In this document: positions 46,236 to 57,716 of the stretch, one piece after another | Layout of the letters: each line of letters opens with the position of its first letter | How positions within the stretch are numbered: position 1 is the stretch's first letter | DNA from: Atrina japonica | Taxonomy: Eukaryota; Mollusca; Bivalvia; Pterioida; Pinnidae | Direction of reading: 5' to 3' | NCBI GenBank assembly: GCA_030159075.1 | Contig: BROG01000535.1 | Span: forward strand, 169,001 to 233,000 | DNA: 64,000 nt | The notes under the pieces: model-generated | What the model saw: the letters and a program-made list of their open reading frames with translations, nothing else | Told to the model about the DNA's origin: nothing | Databases searched by the model: none | Made by a program: the position numbers and the translations under genes

Positions 46236-47535
46236 CAACCTTGCTATTAAGACCACCTAACTGACTGACTCACAGTGGTCTGATTTGTGAGGTGTTACAG
46301 TATAACCTCATTATTAATACCACCTACATGACTGACTCAAAATGGTCTGATTAGTGAGGTGTTAGAGTGGAACCTCGCTATTAAGACCACCTACATGACT
46401 GACTCACAATGGTCTGATTTGTGAGGTGTTACAGAGGAACCTCGGTATTAAGACCACCTAATTGACTGACTCAAAGTGGTCTGATTAGCGAGGTGTTAAA
46501 GTGGAACCTCGCTATTAAGATCACCTAACTGACTGACTCAAAGTGGTCTGATTAGTGAGGTGTAACGGTGGAACCTCGCTATTAAGACCACCTAACTGAC
46601 TGACTCACAGAGGTCTGATTAGTGAGGTGTAACGGTGGAACCTCGCTATTAAGACCACCTACATGACTGACTCACAGTGGTCTGATTTGTGAGGTGTTAC
46701 AGTATAACCTCATTATTAATACCACCTACATGACTGACTCAAAATGGTCTGATTAGTGAGGTGTTAGAGTGGAACCTTGCTATTAAGACCACCTAACTGA
46801 CTGACTCAGTGGTCTGATTTGTGAGGCGTTAGAGTGGAACCTCGCTATTAAGACCACCTAACTGACTGACTCAGTGGTCTGATTTGTGAGGAGTTACAGT
46901 GGAACCTCGCTATTAAGACCACCTAATTGACTGACTCAAAGTGGTCTGATTAGTGAGGTGTTAAAGTGGAACCTCGCTATTAAGATCACCTAACTGACTG
47001 ACTCAAAGTGGTCTGATTAGTGAGGTGTAAGAGTGGAACCTCACTATTAAAACCACCTAACTGACTGACTCACAGAGGTCTGATTAGTGAGGTGTAACGG
47101 TGGAACCTCGCTATTAAGACCACTTAACTGTCTCACTCACAGTGGTCTGATTTGTGAGGTGTTACATTGGAATCTCGCTATCAAGATCACCTAACTGACT
47201 GACTCACAGTGGTCTGATTAGTGAGGTGTTACAGTGGAACCTCACTATCTGACTGACTAAAAGTGGTCTGATTAGTGAGGTGTTACAGTGGAACTTCGAT
47301 ATTGAGACCACCTAACTGACTGACTCACAGTGGTCAGATTAAAGAGGAGTTACAGTGGAACATCGCTATTAACTGACTAAAAGTGGTCTGATTAGTGAGG
47401 TGTTACAGTGGAACTTCGATACTGAGACCACCTAACTGACTGACTCACAGTGGTCAGATTAAAGAGGAGTTACAGTGGAACATCGCTATTAAGACCACCG
47501 AACTGACCGACTCACAGTGGTCAGATATGTGAAGT
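46236..47535. repeat. 67-bp tandem array with an AP-1-type site in most units
   Basis: About 20 units of GTGGAACCTCGCTATTAAGA, CCACCTAACTGACTGACTCA, CAGTGGTCTGATTAGTGAGG, TGTTACA. The unit resembles the terminal sequence of family D-type elements. 16 units carry TGACTCA exactly, the consensus AP-1/TRE site; four have lost it. Blocks of several units are themselves duplicated (for example the variant with ACAGTATAACCTCATTATTA at 46,301 and again near 46,700, and a 120-bp block at 47,261 and 47,381). The array lies within an intron of the MGIC gene. Any regulatory role is inference. Confidence 0.93.
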
Positions 47536-48177
47536 CAAATTTCATAAATCTTATGGTCAATATATTGTCCTTTAATTTAACATGTTGCATACACTTAAAT
47601 GTGGACTGTGAAGTAACTTATTTTGTTTTATTCAGATATTTTATTTTATTCCTGAATTATTTGAATTTCAATGAATAACACACAGAGTGTGGACTCTAAA
47701 AACAGGTTCCCTTGTATTGTATTCATCACAGATGTATGTATGTATACATATAGCCAACATTTTCATAATTTTGTAAAAAAAAATAAAAAGTTTGTTGTGA
47801 GAAATTTGATACAGGTGAAAAAAAAACAAGATTCTAATTACAGGTGAACCACAATGTAAAGTAAGTTTCTTCCCATATACTCAAACATTTTGGAGTTTTA
47901 ATGTAAAAATGGTTAACTGCATGAATATCGACCTATAGCCAAATGTCTGACACACGGCTCTCCATGTGTTTTTTGATGTCATTCCATTGTGACGTCATAG
48001 TCACAGAAATGTGTGACAGGCCATTTTATCTTGATGTCATAATGGAAAAGTTTGTCAAAAGGTGTTGTGTTAGGCATTTGGCAATAGGGCACTTGGGTAC
48101 AGCTAGAGATAAAAAAAATCTTAATTAACAGGTACACTATATATAGTAAGTTACAGAATAGTGGAATTAACACTCAC

Positions 48178-48270
48178 CTATTGTCTGTGTATTATCTGGA
48201 TTGGTGACAACAGTATTTACAGGGTAGGCAGGAGCTTTCGGATAAGGATCAGGTTTTGGTTGATTAGGTG
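48178..48270 (-). CDS. MGIC protein, coding exon 2 (Pro-rich)
   Basis: 93 bp, phase 1 at both ends. Encodes (A)PNQPKPDPYPKAPAYPV, then NTVVTNPDNTQTI. The acceptor is TTCTTTACAG before CACCTAATC and the donor is AATAG before GTGAGTG, both strong. It joins exon 1 to read KPKEAPNQPKPD. The composition (Pro, Tyr, Asn, Lys) matches exon 3 and suggests a disordered linker. Confidence 0.72.
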
Positions 48271-48535
48271 CTGTAAAGAATTAAGTTTTGAATAATTTTA
48301 TCATAATATGTTTAGCACCAAAGTTTTTATATTTGTATGCAGATCATTAGAATCTTCTCACCCCCTTTTGGGGTAGGACAGAAAAAGGGAAAAAAAAAAT
48401 CTTGCTCCATGGGCTGAAATTCATTTGTCTTGTCTGCCAAAGGGTGGAATGATTTTTCTCCCACCTGCTTGTGTTTAATTTAAATATCCCCATTATTATT
48501 TTGGCATACGAATTCTGTTAACCTCTGGTTCAGCA

Positions 48536-48962
48536 TGTGCAACCTATCTACACCCTAGGATATGGACAGAAAAATTCTATGACCTGGCAAAATGGTAGAA
48601 TCATAGAACCTTACATGTGTGTGGAATGGATAAGGAATTTCCACCCGTGTAACAAGAGTCCGATTGTGCAATCTGCGGGTTTAAGTTTCATATCAAAGGG
48701 GTTGGGTTTTTCACTTTCCACTAAACACATCCATGTTTAATAATTTTTCTCCAATGATTCAAACACATGTTTATGTGCATCAATCTGACACAATTTTTAA
48801 CGCATTGTATTCTCATCACACAGAAGTCCTACCTTATAAAATTATATTGTGACATCATAGCATGTTTAGCTTGTCTACATCCTAAGGTGTTGACAGAGAA
48901 ATTCTGGCTTGACAAAATGGTAGATACACCTGTCCAAGGTGGGAGAAATTTTCATTCTCACA
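48536..48962 (-). repeat. Interspersed repeat family F, copy 3
   Basis: GGATAAGGAATTTCCACCCG, CTTTCCACTAAACACATCCA, TGTATTCTCATCACACAGAA, TTGTGACATCATAGCATG and TTGACAGAGAAATTCTGGCT in the same order as 44,756-45,112. Confidence 0.75.
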
Positions 48963-49085
48963 AATAAACAATATTTTTTTTTATTGGGGTATAAAGAAAA
49001 GGATTCAGCGAAAATAGCTGAGAAACCTCTTTAACTTAACGCTTTTAACATAGCCTGTCAGTAGGTAGTACAGTAACAGTTCATA

Positions 49086-49267
49086 TACAGTGAAACTTGT
49101 ATATAACGACCTCCTTAGGGACACAAGAAAACCAATCTTTATAGGGAGGTGGTCCTTATATAGAAGTTGATTTGTACACAAATGGTACTATTAGGGACAG
49201 CAAAAAATCGTTTTTGTGACCAGGTGTTCTTTATACACAGGAGGTCGTTAAAGCAGGTTTTACTGTA
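49086..49267 (+). mobile_element. MITE-like element, family D, copy 3
   Basis: TACAGTGAAACTTGTATATA to AAGCAGGTTTTACTGTA, the best preserved pair of ends in the window. Confidence 0.8.
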
Positions 49268-49407
49268 CATTTTTGCCTTTTTCATGCTTATAAAACCTCA
49301 CTGCAGATACAGACCTATATCTGTACATATACTTGATATGTTTACCCAGGCAGCAAATGGTAGAAACCAATGCTTTATAGTGAAACTCTTCTCATGGACT
49401 AACTTAC

Positions 49408-49511
49408 CTTCTTTCGGTTTACTTGTACATATCCCCATATCTTGCCAATTTTCAAATGAAAACTTATCTACCCTTTGAAGTGTCTTTTACATATAAGATA
49501 TGTACATGTAT
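49408..49511 (-). CDS. MGIC protein, coding exon 1: dual-acylation N terminus
   Basis: Coding part 49,438-49,408: MGICTSKPKE plus one base of the next codon; donor GAAG before GTAAGTTAG. Gly2 with Ser6 fits the N-myristoylation rule (MG-x-x-x-S/T), Cys4 is placed for palmitoylation and Lys7/9 are basic, as in the SH4 segment of Src-family kinases. The proposed acceptor at 49,512 (nine T then CAG) gives a 73-nt 5' leader with a six-codon upstream ORF (MYISYM) and an in-frame stop before the MGIC start, so the start is well defined if the exon is real. Joined exons give about 99 residues: acylated tip, then Pro/Tyr-rich linker. Downstream domains are not visible, so a Src-like kinase is one option and a membrane-tethered adaptor another. 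An upstream non-coding exon is implied. Confidence 0.6.
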
Positions 49512-49835
49512 CTGAAAAAAAAATTATGAAAATCAAATCTTTCTAGATATTTTTTTTAATCTATACAATCAGCCACAAGTTTTGAAAATTTTATCTTTGT
49601 CGTACCTAAGTATTCATCTTGTAAAATTCATGTTTTTTTATTTTTTTATTTTGTGCCAACATAAAAACTTTGGATTAATTCAGGAATGTGTGTGGAGTCT
49701 GTAATCATTAATATCTAAACATTTTTGCTCTCATTTAATTTTCGATATTGTATTCTGTTGTAAAAGGGCAAAAATTTCAATATGGCTCATCTACGGTACT
49801 GAGGCTCATCTACTGATTCACAACATGAAGACTCC

Positions 49836-50095
49836 TTGCAGTGATTTAGCGGAAGAGCATTTAACTTGCAAGTGGAAAGGTCTGTGTTTGATTCCCAATA
49901 CTTGATCATACCTACAACTTTTTTCTTTGCCAGACTCTTAGCAGAAACCTACCCCATTAGATCCTGTGTCATGGCATACATGTATACAAGATCCCTCCCG
50001 CAAACAATGTCAGTGCACTGCAGCAACAGAAAAAAATTGTGACATGTTGCCTAAAGCTGTTCACATTGTCAATAAATGTAAATATAATCTTTAAT
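49836..50095 (+). mobile_element. Putative tRNA-derived SINE
   Basis: TGATTTAGCGGAAGAGCATT (A box like) and GTGTTTGATTCCC (B box like) are spaced as in a tRNA. A non-tRNA body follows (TAGCAGAAACCTACCCCATT, TACAAGATCCCTCCCGCAAA) and it ends near TGTCAATAAATGTAAATA. Confidence 0.6.
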
Positions 50096-52989
50096 TCTCA
50101 GATTTACTTTCACTTTACACAAATGAAGGAAAAACTCAATTTGAAATAATATTATATATGTATTTTATGAATTTTCCAAGAATATAAAATACTGAACTAT
50201 TTTTTACCATTTATATGAAGATAAAACATCTCTGGAAAGGAAAATGCCAGACTATGGGATTTGGACACAGGTCGTCAATTTTCCATAAAAATGTTTAAAA
50301 AAAAAGATTAACTTATTCAGAAAGTTTTTTTTTTTAGTTTACCGGTAAGTACTGTAAATCTGAACATATTCTCCGCACTTTATATTTGCGATACACAAGT
50401 TTGAACTTTATTAGCCAGATGATATTTTCGCAATGTCATATGCCCATTTTGTCATACTATTATCATACTTCATTATGGGATAATTTTATTTTCCCAAGGA
50501 AGAGCTCTTGCGAATTTACACTTAAATAAAATTATCACAAATAAAACCGAATGTACAGTTGATCACTGGCACTTGTTTCTATCATAGGGGGTAATTTCTA
50601 GTGAAACGTCGCAGTCAAACTTCCCATAATTTCTATGGAAACACTGAGGTCATATAGGTGGGAAGTATGACCTGTACATTTCAACAGAAATTTACTTCCC
50701 TAATGCAACATTACAATTAATAGAATGGGGGTGTAGTGAAGTACATGTATGTATTGTATAATATGGTTCTTGACCCCATTGAAAAAAAATCACAAATCAC
50801 TTGTCACAATTGGGGAACCCCACTAGCTTAAGCTAAAGTAGGAAAACCATATAACTATAACACTGCCATATTTCATTCATTTACATTACCCCTCCATTCT
50901 TTACAATGGCAAACGAAATTTATTATTAAATCTTTATTCAAATTAAAAATCATACACCCTATATTCCAAATATAATATAAATAATAGAATATTTGCTTTT
51001 TCTGTTATCGTTGCGACAGGCGTCGTTTTAAAGTCCAATATCTATTAAAACTTTCCAGTTAACAGTATCATGTCATTCATGATAGATCTACAAGTACAAA
51101 ATCCATAACTTGGCATAAGGAAGTTCTTGCATTCCCTACACTATAATGCTGTAATTTATCTTCGATTTGACACATTTATTAATCATGACACAAAACAAAG
51201 AAACATATTGTGGATATTTTGCAAATTATTAAACTATCATACATACGGGGTAACTGTAGATCTGTAACCTAAATCGAACGCTGCAAATTTCGCAATGCAC
51301 CAGCCTGCATTTGTTGTTATTGTCCGTGTCAACAAACTGAAGAGTTAGTTAAGGGGAGATAACTAGTAAGATACGATAAATTAGATTCCAGTATCAATTA
51401 AGAGTACATTTTAACATTAAAACGATGTGGTTTTGTGATTTTTTTCAGATGCTTTTCTGTAAAAAAAATATTAATATCTAAATGTCATTAAAACACAAAA
51501 AATAATTTTTGATTGTCTTTTAATTAGAATTTATGCCTTAGGATGTAGATAGTCTTACTCTAGACAATTAGTATTCTATAAAATAGTACATGTAGGTTAC
51601 TTTGTATACGTTTTTTTCTATATATTTGAATTTATAATATGGTGCCTTTTTATACACCTGATTCCTTGTTGCGATACATGTTAAGCAGAGTCAACGACCT
51701 GGGCCCAACTAAGTGTGAGACCCAAAATCTGCGTGTATGTAAGCTTACTCAAACTTTTTTTTAGTATTTCCGAGAAGAACAATGATTTCCATTTGCTATT
51801 AAATATTAGGGTCATCCGACTTTAGGTGCAGCTGAAGACGAAGTGCCAAAAATGATACCTGCAGAACTTTGTTAATGCAGTGTTGAGTTTCCATTGTGTC
51901 ATGTGACCTTTGCTTTATGTTCTTTATTTGCGTTGAAACTGATTCCACCAACTTAAAACACTATGGAAAAAAAGCCCGATAGCTGACGTTTTTCCACTTT
52001 GGTTCTGTATAGATTTTAGTTCACACAGCCATATATAAAACTTAAAGGCATAGAAGGCTGTCAAAATGGATTTTATTGTTTGTATTAAAAGTTTCAAATA
52101 TTCTCAAATTAAATGTTATTAAAAAATCCCTGTTTTTAATTGTTATAAATAATGTCGTAATTTGGTGGACCGTTTGAGTCCCGAGGGTATACATAAACTT
52201 AGTACCTGGTATTTCCGTACCTGCTGATAATCTTATATTAAAGTAATATTTGGCACTGATAGCACTTTTAAATTTCTAAATTCTTCTAAAGCTAGGATAG
52301 CCATCTTTTTACAGTGGTTACTCTTATACGGATTTTGATTATACATTTAGATTTATTATTTGGCCTTGTCTGATATCTCTTTCTCTCTAGAAAATCTATT
52401 TAAAATTGGAGCTCAACTGATGAAGTTTAATTGACAAAAACGATCGTCTTGAGCATTAGAACTTTGGTATCATGTTTATAATATTCAAAAGAAATAAAAT
52501 TGTCAAAAGAAATCAAATATGAATAATGACCAAGTTTTACATTGTATTTTTTTCATGGATGGAAGGAATGTAAATCGTCGGCGTATTTCATCCATTCTGG
52601 GCAATATATGCGTGATAAGTTACAACTTCTACAGCGATATATCTTTTTAGTTTTTAAATCAAAGTTTTGGTCATATTTTGGATATAGATTTTTATCAAAA
52701 TGACAGCCTGTATGCCTTCAACATTAGCTTTTTGTATTGATGTTTTGTATAGGAATTTGCAAAGAGACTTAAACTTTCACCCTGTGAGTCTTAACTGAGG
52801 TTGCAGTATTAAAACAAAGCAATGAATGATATTTTGCAGTTAATAGATACATTCTATGAGCAAACAAAATTGAAACAATATTTTTGTTCATTTCTGTTTC
52901 TCGTCTGAATATAAATAATACACATTACATGTGCTGAGGATCGGGTGAATGATCTTTTAGCCCGACTCTAATGACCAAAAGATCCTTAA
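50096..52989. other. Intergenic stretch, nothing recognised
   Basis: 2.9 kb of AT-rich DNA with no reading frame of 60 codons or more and no recognised repeat. The promoter or first non-coding exon of the MGIC gene may be here or further right; I could not place it. Confidence 0.5.
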
Positions 52990-55900
52990 TATGGTGTCTT
53001 GCATTGACCTATTTTCTTCTCTCAATGTGGAGAATAGGCCCATGGACAAGTCCCCTCCCTCCCACCCTTTCCTGTGCTGCTTTACTTGCATCCGTCCATG
53101 TTCTGAAGTATATTTCTTTCAACTCTCTTTCCACATTCCTTTCCTAATTCTCATTTGGTCTACTTCTTCTGCGTTTCTCTTCTAGTGTCCATGTTAGTGC
53201 TACTCTGACAATCTTGATCTTATCCATTCTCAGAACAGGTCCTATCCACTTCCATCTCCTTTTTCTTATGTTACTGATCTACTCCATTCCAGCTCTTTCC
53301 CTTACTGTCTCATTTCGCACTTTCAGAAGCCAGAAGATCGTCGGGATTCTTCTTAAGCATTTGTGTAGGAAGATATCCAGAATGTGCTTATCGTCCTTTA
53401 ACATTTTCCATGTTTCACTGCCATAGAGCAAGACCGATATGACGCTGGTATTTTAAAATAGCCTTAATCTTTTCTTTCGCCCAATCTGTGAGCTGTTCCA
53501 GATGACCCAAGTTTGTTGTAAGCAGTTCTTGCATGGTCCAATCTCCTTCTAATATCTTCAATGAAATTGACTGTACTTCCAAGATAGATAAAATTGTTAG
53601 CATCTTCTATCTCATATACTGCAGCTATTATCACCTGACTGTTGTTCACATGAATGCAAATCATTTTCATTTTTAGGCATTTATGTTCAATTGTTTTGGC
53701 ATATTTCACCAGTCTATCTACTTTTCTCTGCAGTTGTTCTCTGGCACTGCAATGCAATGTCGTCTGCATAATCAAGGTCATCTAGTTTTGACATCATGTT
53801 CCAGCGAATTACTGTGGTGGTGTCAGCTGTTGTTCTCTTCATTATTCAGCCAATGACCAGATGGAATAAAAATCCACACACGTTGCATCCCTGTTTACCC
53901 CGGACTTTATCTTAAACCATTCAGTGATTTCTCTTTCACTGATGACTGCACACTCACTGTTATCATTAATGCATATAAGCAGTCTGATGTATTTGTCTGG
54001 TATTAATAGTGTTGCATGTTCCTCCACAGATCATCTCGGTGTATACAGTCAACGGCTTTTAAAAGTCTATCAAACATGTATACAAGTTAGAATTCCACTC
54101 TACGGCCTCTCCAGGAAGTTCTTCAATATAAAAATATATTCTGTTGTTCCCCTACCAGCTCTAAAACCTGCCTGTTATTCTCTAAGATGTTTATCTACCT
54201 CCTTCACGAACTTTAGTCGGATTTTAGATTTTCCCCATTACTGTTGCAGTCCTTGGTATCAGTGTAATGCCTCTCCAATTCCTACATTCAGTTAAACCCC
54301 TTTCTTTGGCAATTTCACAATCAGTCCTCTTTTCCAGTCTGTTGGTACCTTATGGTCAGTCCAAACCCTCCTTATCAGTTCCTATATCAACACTGATGTT
54401 TTCATGTCTGATCGTAGGTGTTCCCTGATGATGCTGTCTAATTCTGGTACGTTTCCATTCTTCAACTCTCTACTATTCTTACTTCTTCATAAGTTGGTGG
54501 TCTGTCATCGATGCCAAGTTCTCCTGCACCATTAATACCCACATCTACTGGCTTTAGTAGTTCAAGTCTAATTAAGAACTTAACTGAAAACCTTCAACCG
54601 TGCGTCTACTTCGCCTTTCTTTTTCTTTTCTTTTTTCGTTCTCTCTGATTTTGTTCCTACTTTGCTTTGATGGCATTTCTTTCATCAACAAGTTTCCAGC
54701 TGTTTTCACTAATCTATTCTTGATTTTTCTTCTTTTTTGGTCCTAGTCTTTTCCAGTCTGTTGGTACTTTCTCTTCAGTCCAAAACATCTTTATCAGTTC
54801 CTATATCTGCACTGATTGATGTTTCCATGTCTGCTCGTAGGAGTTCGGTGATGATGCTGTCTACATGTACTTCTGATACTTTTCCATTCTTCAACTCTTT
54901 ATTGTTCTTACTTCTTCATAAGTTGGTGGTCGGTAATCGATGCCAAGTTCTCTTGCACCATTAATGTCTACATCTGCTGGCTCTGGTAGTTCCAGTCTAA
55001 CTGAGAACTTCACTGAAAGGCTCCTTCCACCATGCGCCTACTTCTCCTTTCTTTGTTCTTTCATTACAGTTGGACTTTGTTATGTAATATACATGTACTC
55101 CCTTCATCATATTATTGTTGCTGTTTCTGCATCACTTTCTAGGTTATTCATTAAGTCCCTTTAGTCCGTTCTCATACTCAGCTTTACATTCTTGTCTTTT
55201 TTTTTTACTACATTCAGCTGTTTCCATAATCCATTCTTGGTTTTTCTTCTTCTTTTATTTTTGGTCCTAGTGTGATTGCTGCTGTTTTATTGTATGCAAT
55301 TCTAAAGTTGTCCAAGATGCCATCAATTTCTAGTTCCTCAGAGTTGAGGATGCTAAAACGATTTTTCAATTCTATAGAAAATTTCTCTTCAGCTGCTTTT
55401 TTCCACTATGTGCAGTCTGAGTCTGATTTTAGTGACAAGTAGGTTGTGGTCACTTCCGACATCTGCACCTCTGCTTACTCTGACATCTTGTACAGATACT
55501 TTGAATTTCCATTGATGGCTACGTGATCTATTTGGTTTCAATGTTCTCTGTTTTGAGATATAAAAGTCTGTATACGAATATTTTTTTTTGTGGAAACATG
55601 GTGGACGTGATGGATAAGTTGTTAATGGCACAGAAGGATGCACAACGGTTTCTTTCACCATTGTCATTTCGCTCACAATGAATTCCATGAACTCAGACAA
55701 TGCCATTTTCCCCATCCAGTTTGTTTACAACTTTGGCATTACGGTCACCTATAACTAACAGAAGGTCACGAGGTGTTGAGGCAATAACCGTCTGAAGCTG
55801 CTTGTAAAAGGATTCCTTAATTTCCTCACCTGCATCATTGGTTTCCGCTCGTTAACTGACATTTCTGTTTCTTTCAATATTATTATGGCAACACCATTGC

Positions 55901-56045
55901 TGTGATGGTCAACTGCCCTTCCGGAATATATGGTCTATCCTTTGTGGGTCGTAATTTTACCCCACCCTGTCCATTTACATTCACTTACTCCTAAACTGTC
56001 TAGATGATATCTCATCTCTCATGAGATGCACCATTTTACTAATGC
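52990..56045 (-). mobile_element. Decayed non-LTR retrotransposon (LINE) with endonuclease and reverse transcriptase
   Basis: Read on the minus strand, broken pieces of one ORF follow in order. Endonuclease start EMRYHLDSLGVSECKWTGWG at about 56,010, YSGRAVDHHSNGVAIIL at about 55,900, LLLVIGDRNAKV at about 55,760, and the endonuclease end DVRVSRGADVGSDHNLLVTK at about 55,460. Then the RT palm motif KLDDLDYADDIAL at about 53,770, IYLGSTVNFIEDIRRRLDHA at about 53,560, LLYGSETWKMLKDD near 53,420, CLRRIPTIFWLLKVRNETV near 53,350 and RRRWKWIG-like KRRWKWIGPVLRMDKIK near 53,240. The endonuclease and RT resemble RTE-type elements; the clade is inference. Frameshifts and stops separate the blocks (for example just after YADD), so it is dead. 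Plus-strand frames here are antisense shadows. Confidence 0.92.
54333..55264 (-). repeat. Tandem duplication inside the LINE
   Basis: A segment of about 415 bp or more (TTTTCCAGTCTGTTGGTACC ... TTCTTCATAAGTTGGTGGTC ... GATGCCAAGTTCTC ... TGGTCCTAGT) is present twice, starting at about 54,333 and 54,748, with moderate divergence. The two copies show the RT N-terminal region was doubled after or during decay. Confidence 0.85.
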
Positions 56046-56529
56046 CAAACATGGTCCCAACATTTCACGTCCTTATCTTTCTGGGGTTGGCCAGAGATTC
56101 ATTCTGCACACAGACTTCCTTATGGTTTTGACCCATGCACGTCATGTTGACATTCTTTCTGAGTATGCTCCCATAGTCTCCACCTTTCCAATATATCCAC
56201 AAGGCAGTGGTTGTGAAAACTAAAAGGTTACACCTCCGGGATTGGAATAAAAAATTTCCTTCCCCTGTAAGACTTGTTAGCCAAGGCTATGTTGCCCATG
56301 TAATTCAACCTGGGGTCAGAAGTTGCCCAGTTACCGTGTGTTGGCCCTTGGAGCCACTATATCAGACTCATTGTAGGGCATGTAGATGATATGTACTGAC
56401 AGGAAAGACTTTCCTATTTGGCTCTCTTTTCGCATACATGTATTTGCTAGCCAGTGGCAGTAGTTGAAAATGAGAGTGATGCAAGCATAAAAACATTACA
56501 CCGAGCATTTTGTCACACAGTGGCAATTG
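56046..56529. other. Flank between the LINE and the 38-bp array
   Basis: About 480 bp. It may include the 5' end of the LINE. Frames of 60-65 codons here (56,026-56,389) show no recognisable domain. Confidence 0.4.
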
Positions 56530-56560
56530 TATATTAATGGTGGGGGAACATGGTTACAAT

Positions 56561-57716
56561 GTACCTGGGAAAAGAACACTGACCGTAAACTCGGGCATGT
56601 ACCTGGGAAAAGAACACTGACCGTAAACTCGGGCATGTACCTGGGAAAAGAACACTGACCGTAAACTCGGGCTTGTACCTGGGAAAAGAACACTGACCGT
56701 AAACTCTGGCATGTACCTGGGAAAAGAACACTGACCGTAAACTCGGGTACCTGGGAAAAGAACACTGTATGTACCTGGGAAAAGAACACTGACCGTAAAC
56801 TCTGGCATGTACCTGGGAAAAGAACACTGACCGTAAACTCGGGCATGTACCTGGGAAAAAGAACACTGAACGTAAACTCGGGCATGTACCTGGGAAAAGA
56901 ACACTGAACGTAAACTCGGGCATGTACCTGGGAAAAGAACACTGACCGTAAACTCTGGCATGTACCTGGGAAAAGAACACTGACCGTAAACTCGGGCATG
57001 TACCTGGGAAAAGAACACTGAACGTAAACTCGGGCATGTACCTGGGAAAAGAACACTGACCGTAAACTCGGGCATGTACCTGGGAAAAGAACACTGAACG
57101 TAAACTCGGGCTTGTACCTGGGAAAAGAACACTGACCGTAAACTCGGGCATGTACCTGGGAAAAGAACACTGACCGTAAACTCTGGCATGTACCTGGGAA
57201 AAGAACACTGAACGTAAACTCGGGCATGTACCTGGGAAAAGAACACTGAACGTAAACTCAGGCATGTACCTGGGAAAAGAACACTGACCGTAAACTCGGG
57301 CTTGTACCTGGGAAAAGAACACTGACTGTAAACTCGGGCATGTACCTGGGAAAAGAACACTGACCGTAAACTCGGGCTTGTACCTGGGAAAAGAACACTG
57401 AACGTAAACTCGGGCATGTACCTGGGAAAAGAACACTGACCGTAAACTCGGGCTTGTACCTGGGAAAAGAACACTGAACGTAAACTCTGGCATGTACCTG
57501 GGAAAAGAACACTGACCGTAAACTCGGGCATGTACCTGGGAAAAGAACACTGAACGTAAACTCGGGCTTGTACCTGGGAAAAGAACACTGACCGTAAACT
57601 CTGGCATGTACCTGGGAAAAGAACACTGACCGTAAACTCGGGCATGTACCTGGGAAAAGAACACTGAACGTAAACTCGGGCTTGTACCTGGGAAAAGAAC
57701 ACTGACTGTAAACTCG
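56561..57716. repeat. 38-bp minisatellite, about 31 units
   Basis: The unit is GTACCTGGGAAAAGAACACT, GACCGTAAACTCGGGCAT, with three recurrent variable positions (GACCG/GAACG, CGGG/CTGG, GCAT/GCTT). One unit is truncated (about 56,755-56,775). 38 is not a multiple of three and the reverse complement lacks stops, so all three minus frames stay open for up to 382 codons (56,496-57,702), giving the rotating words FPGT, ARVYGQCSFPRY and SLRSVFFSQVH. These are not taken as genes. Flanks (TTACAATGTACCTGGGAA on the left, TTTGGTTCCAGTATTGCTAG on the right) match an unamplified SINE-like segment at 63,405-63,575. Confidence 0.95.

Noticed and set aside
53924..54964. Plus-strand frames of 75-123 codons within 53.9-55.2 kb
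   Set aside because: They are antisense to the LINE reverse transcriptase, whose motifs read correctly on the minus strand.
56496..57702. Four large minus-strand reading frames (122-382 codons) with FPGT / QCSFPRY repeats
   Set aside because: They are rotations of one stop-free 38-bp minisatellite unit in all three frames; no start context, splice site or conserved domain supports a protein.
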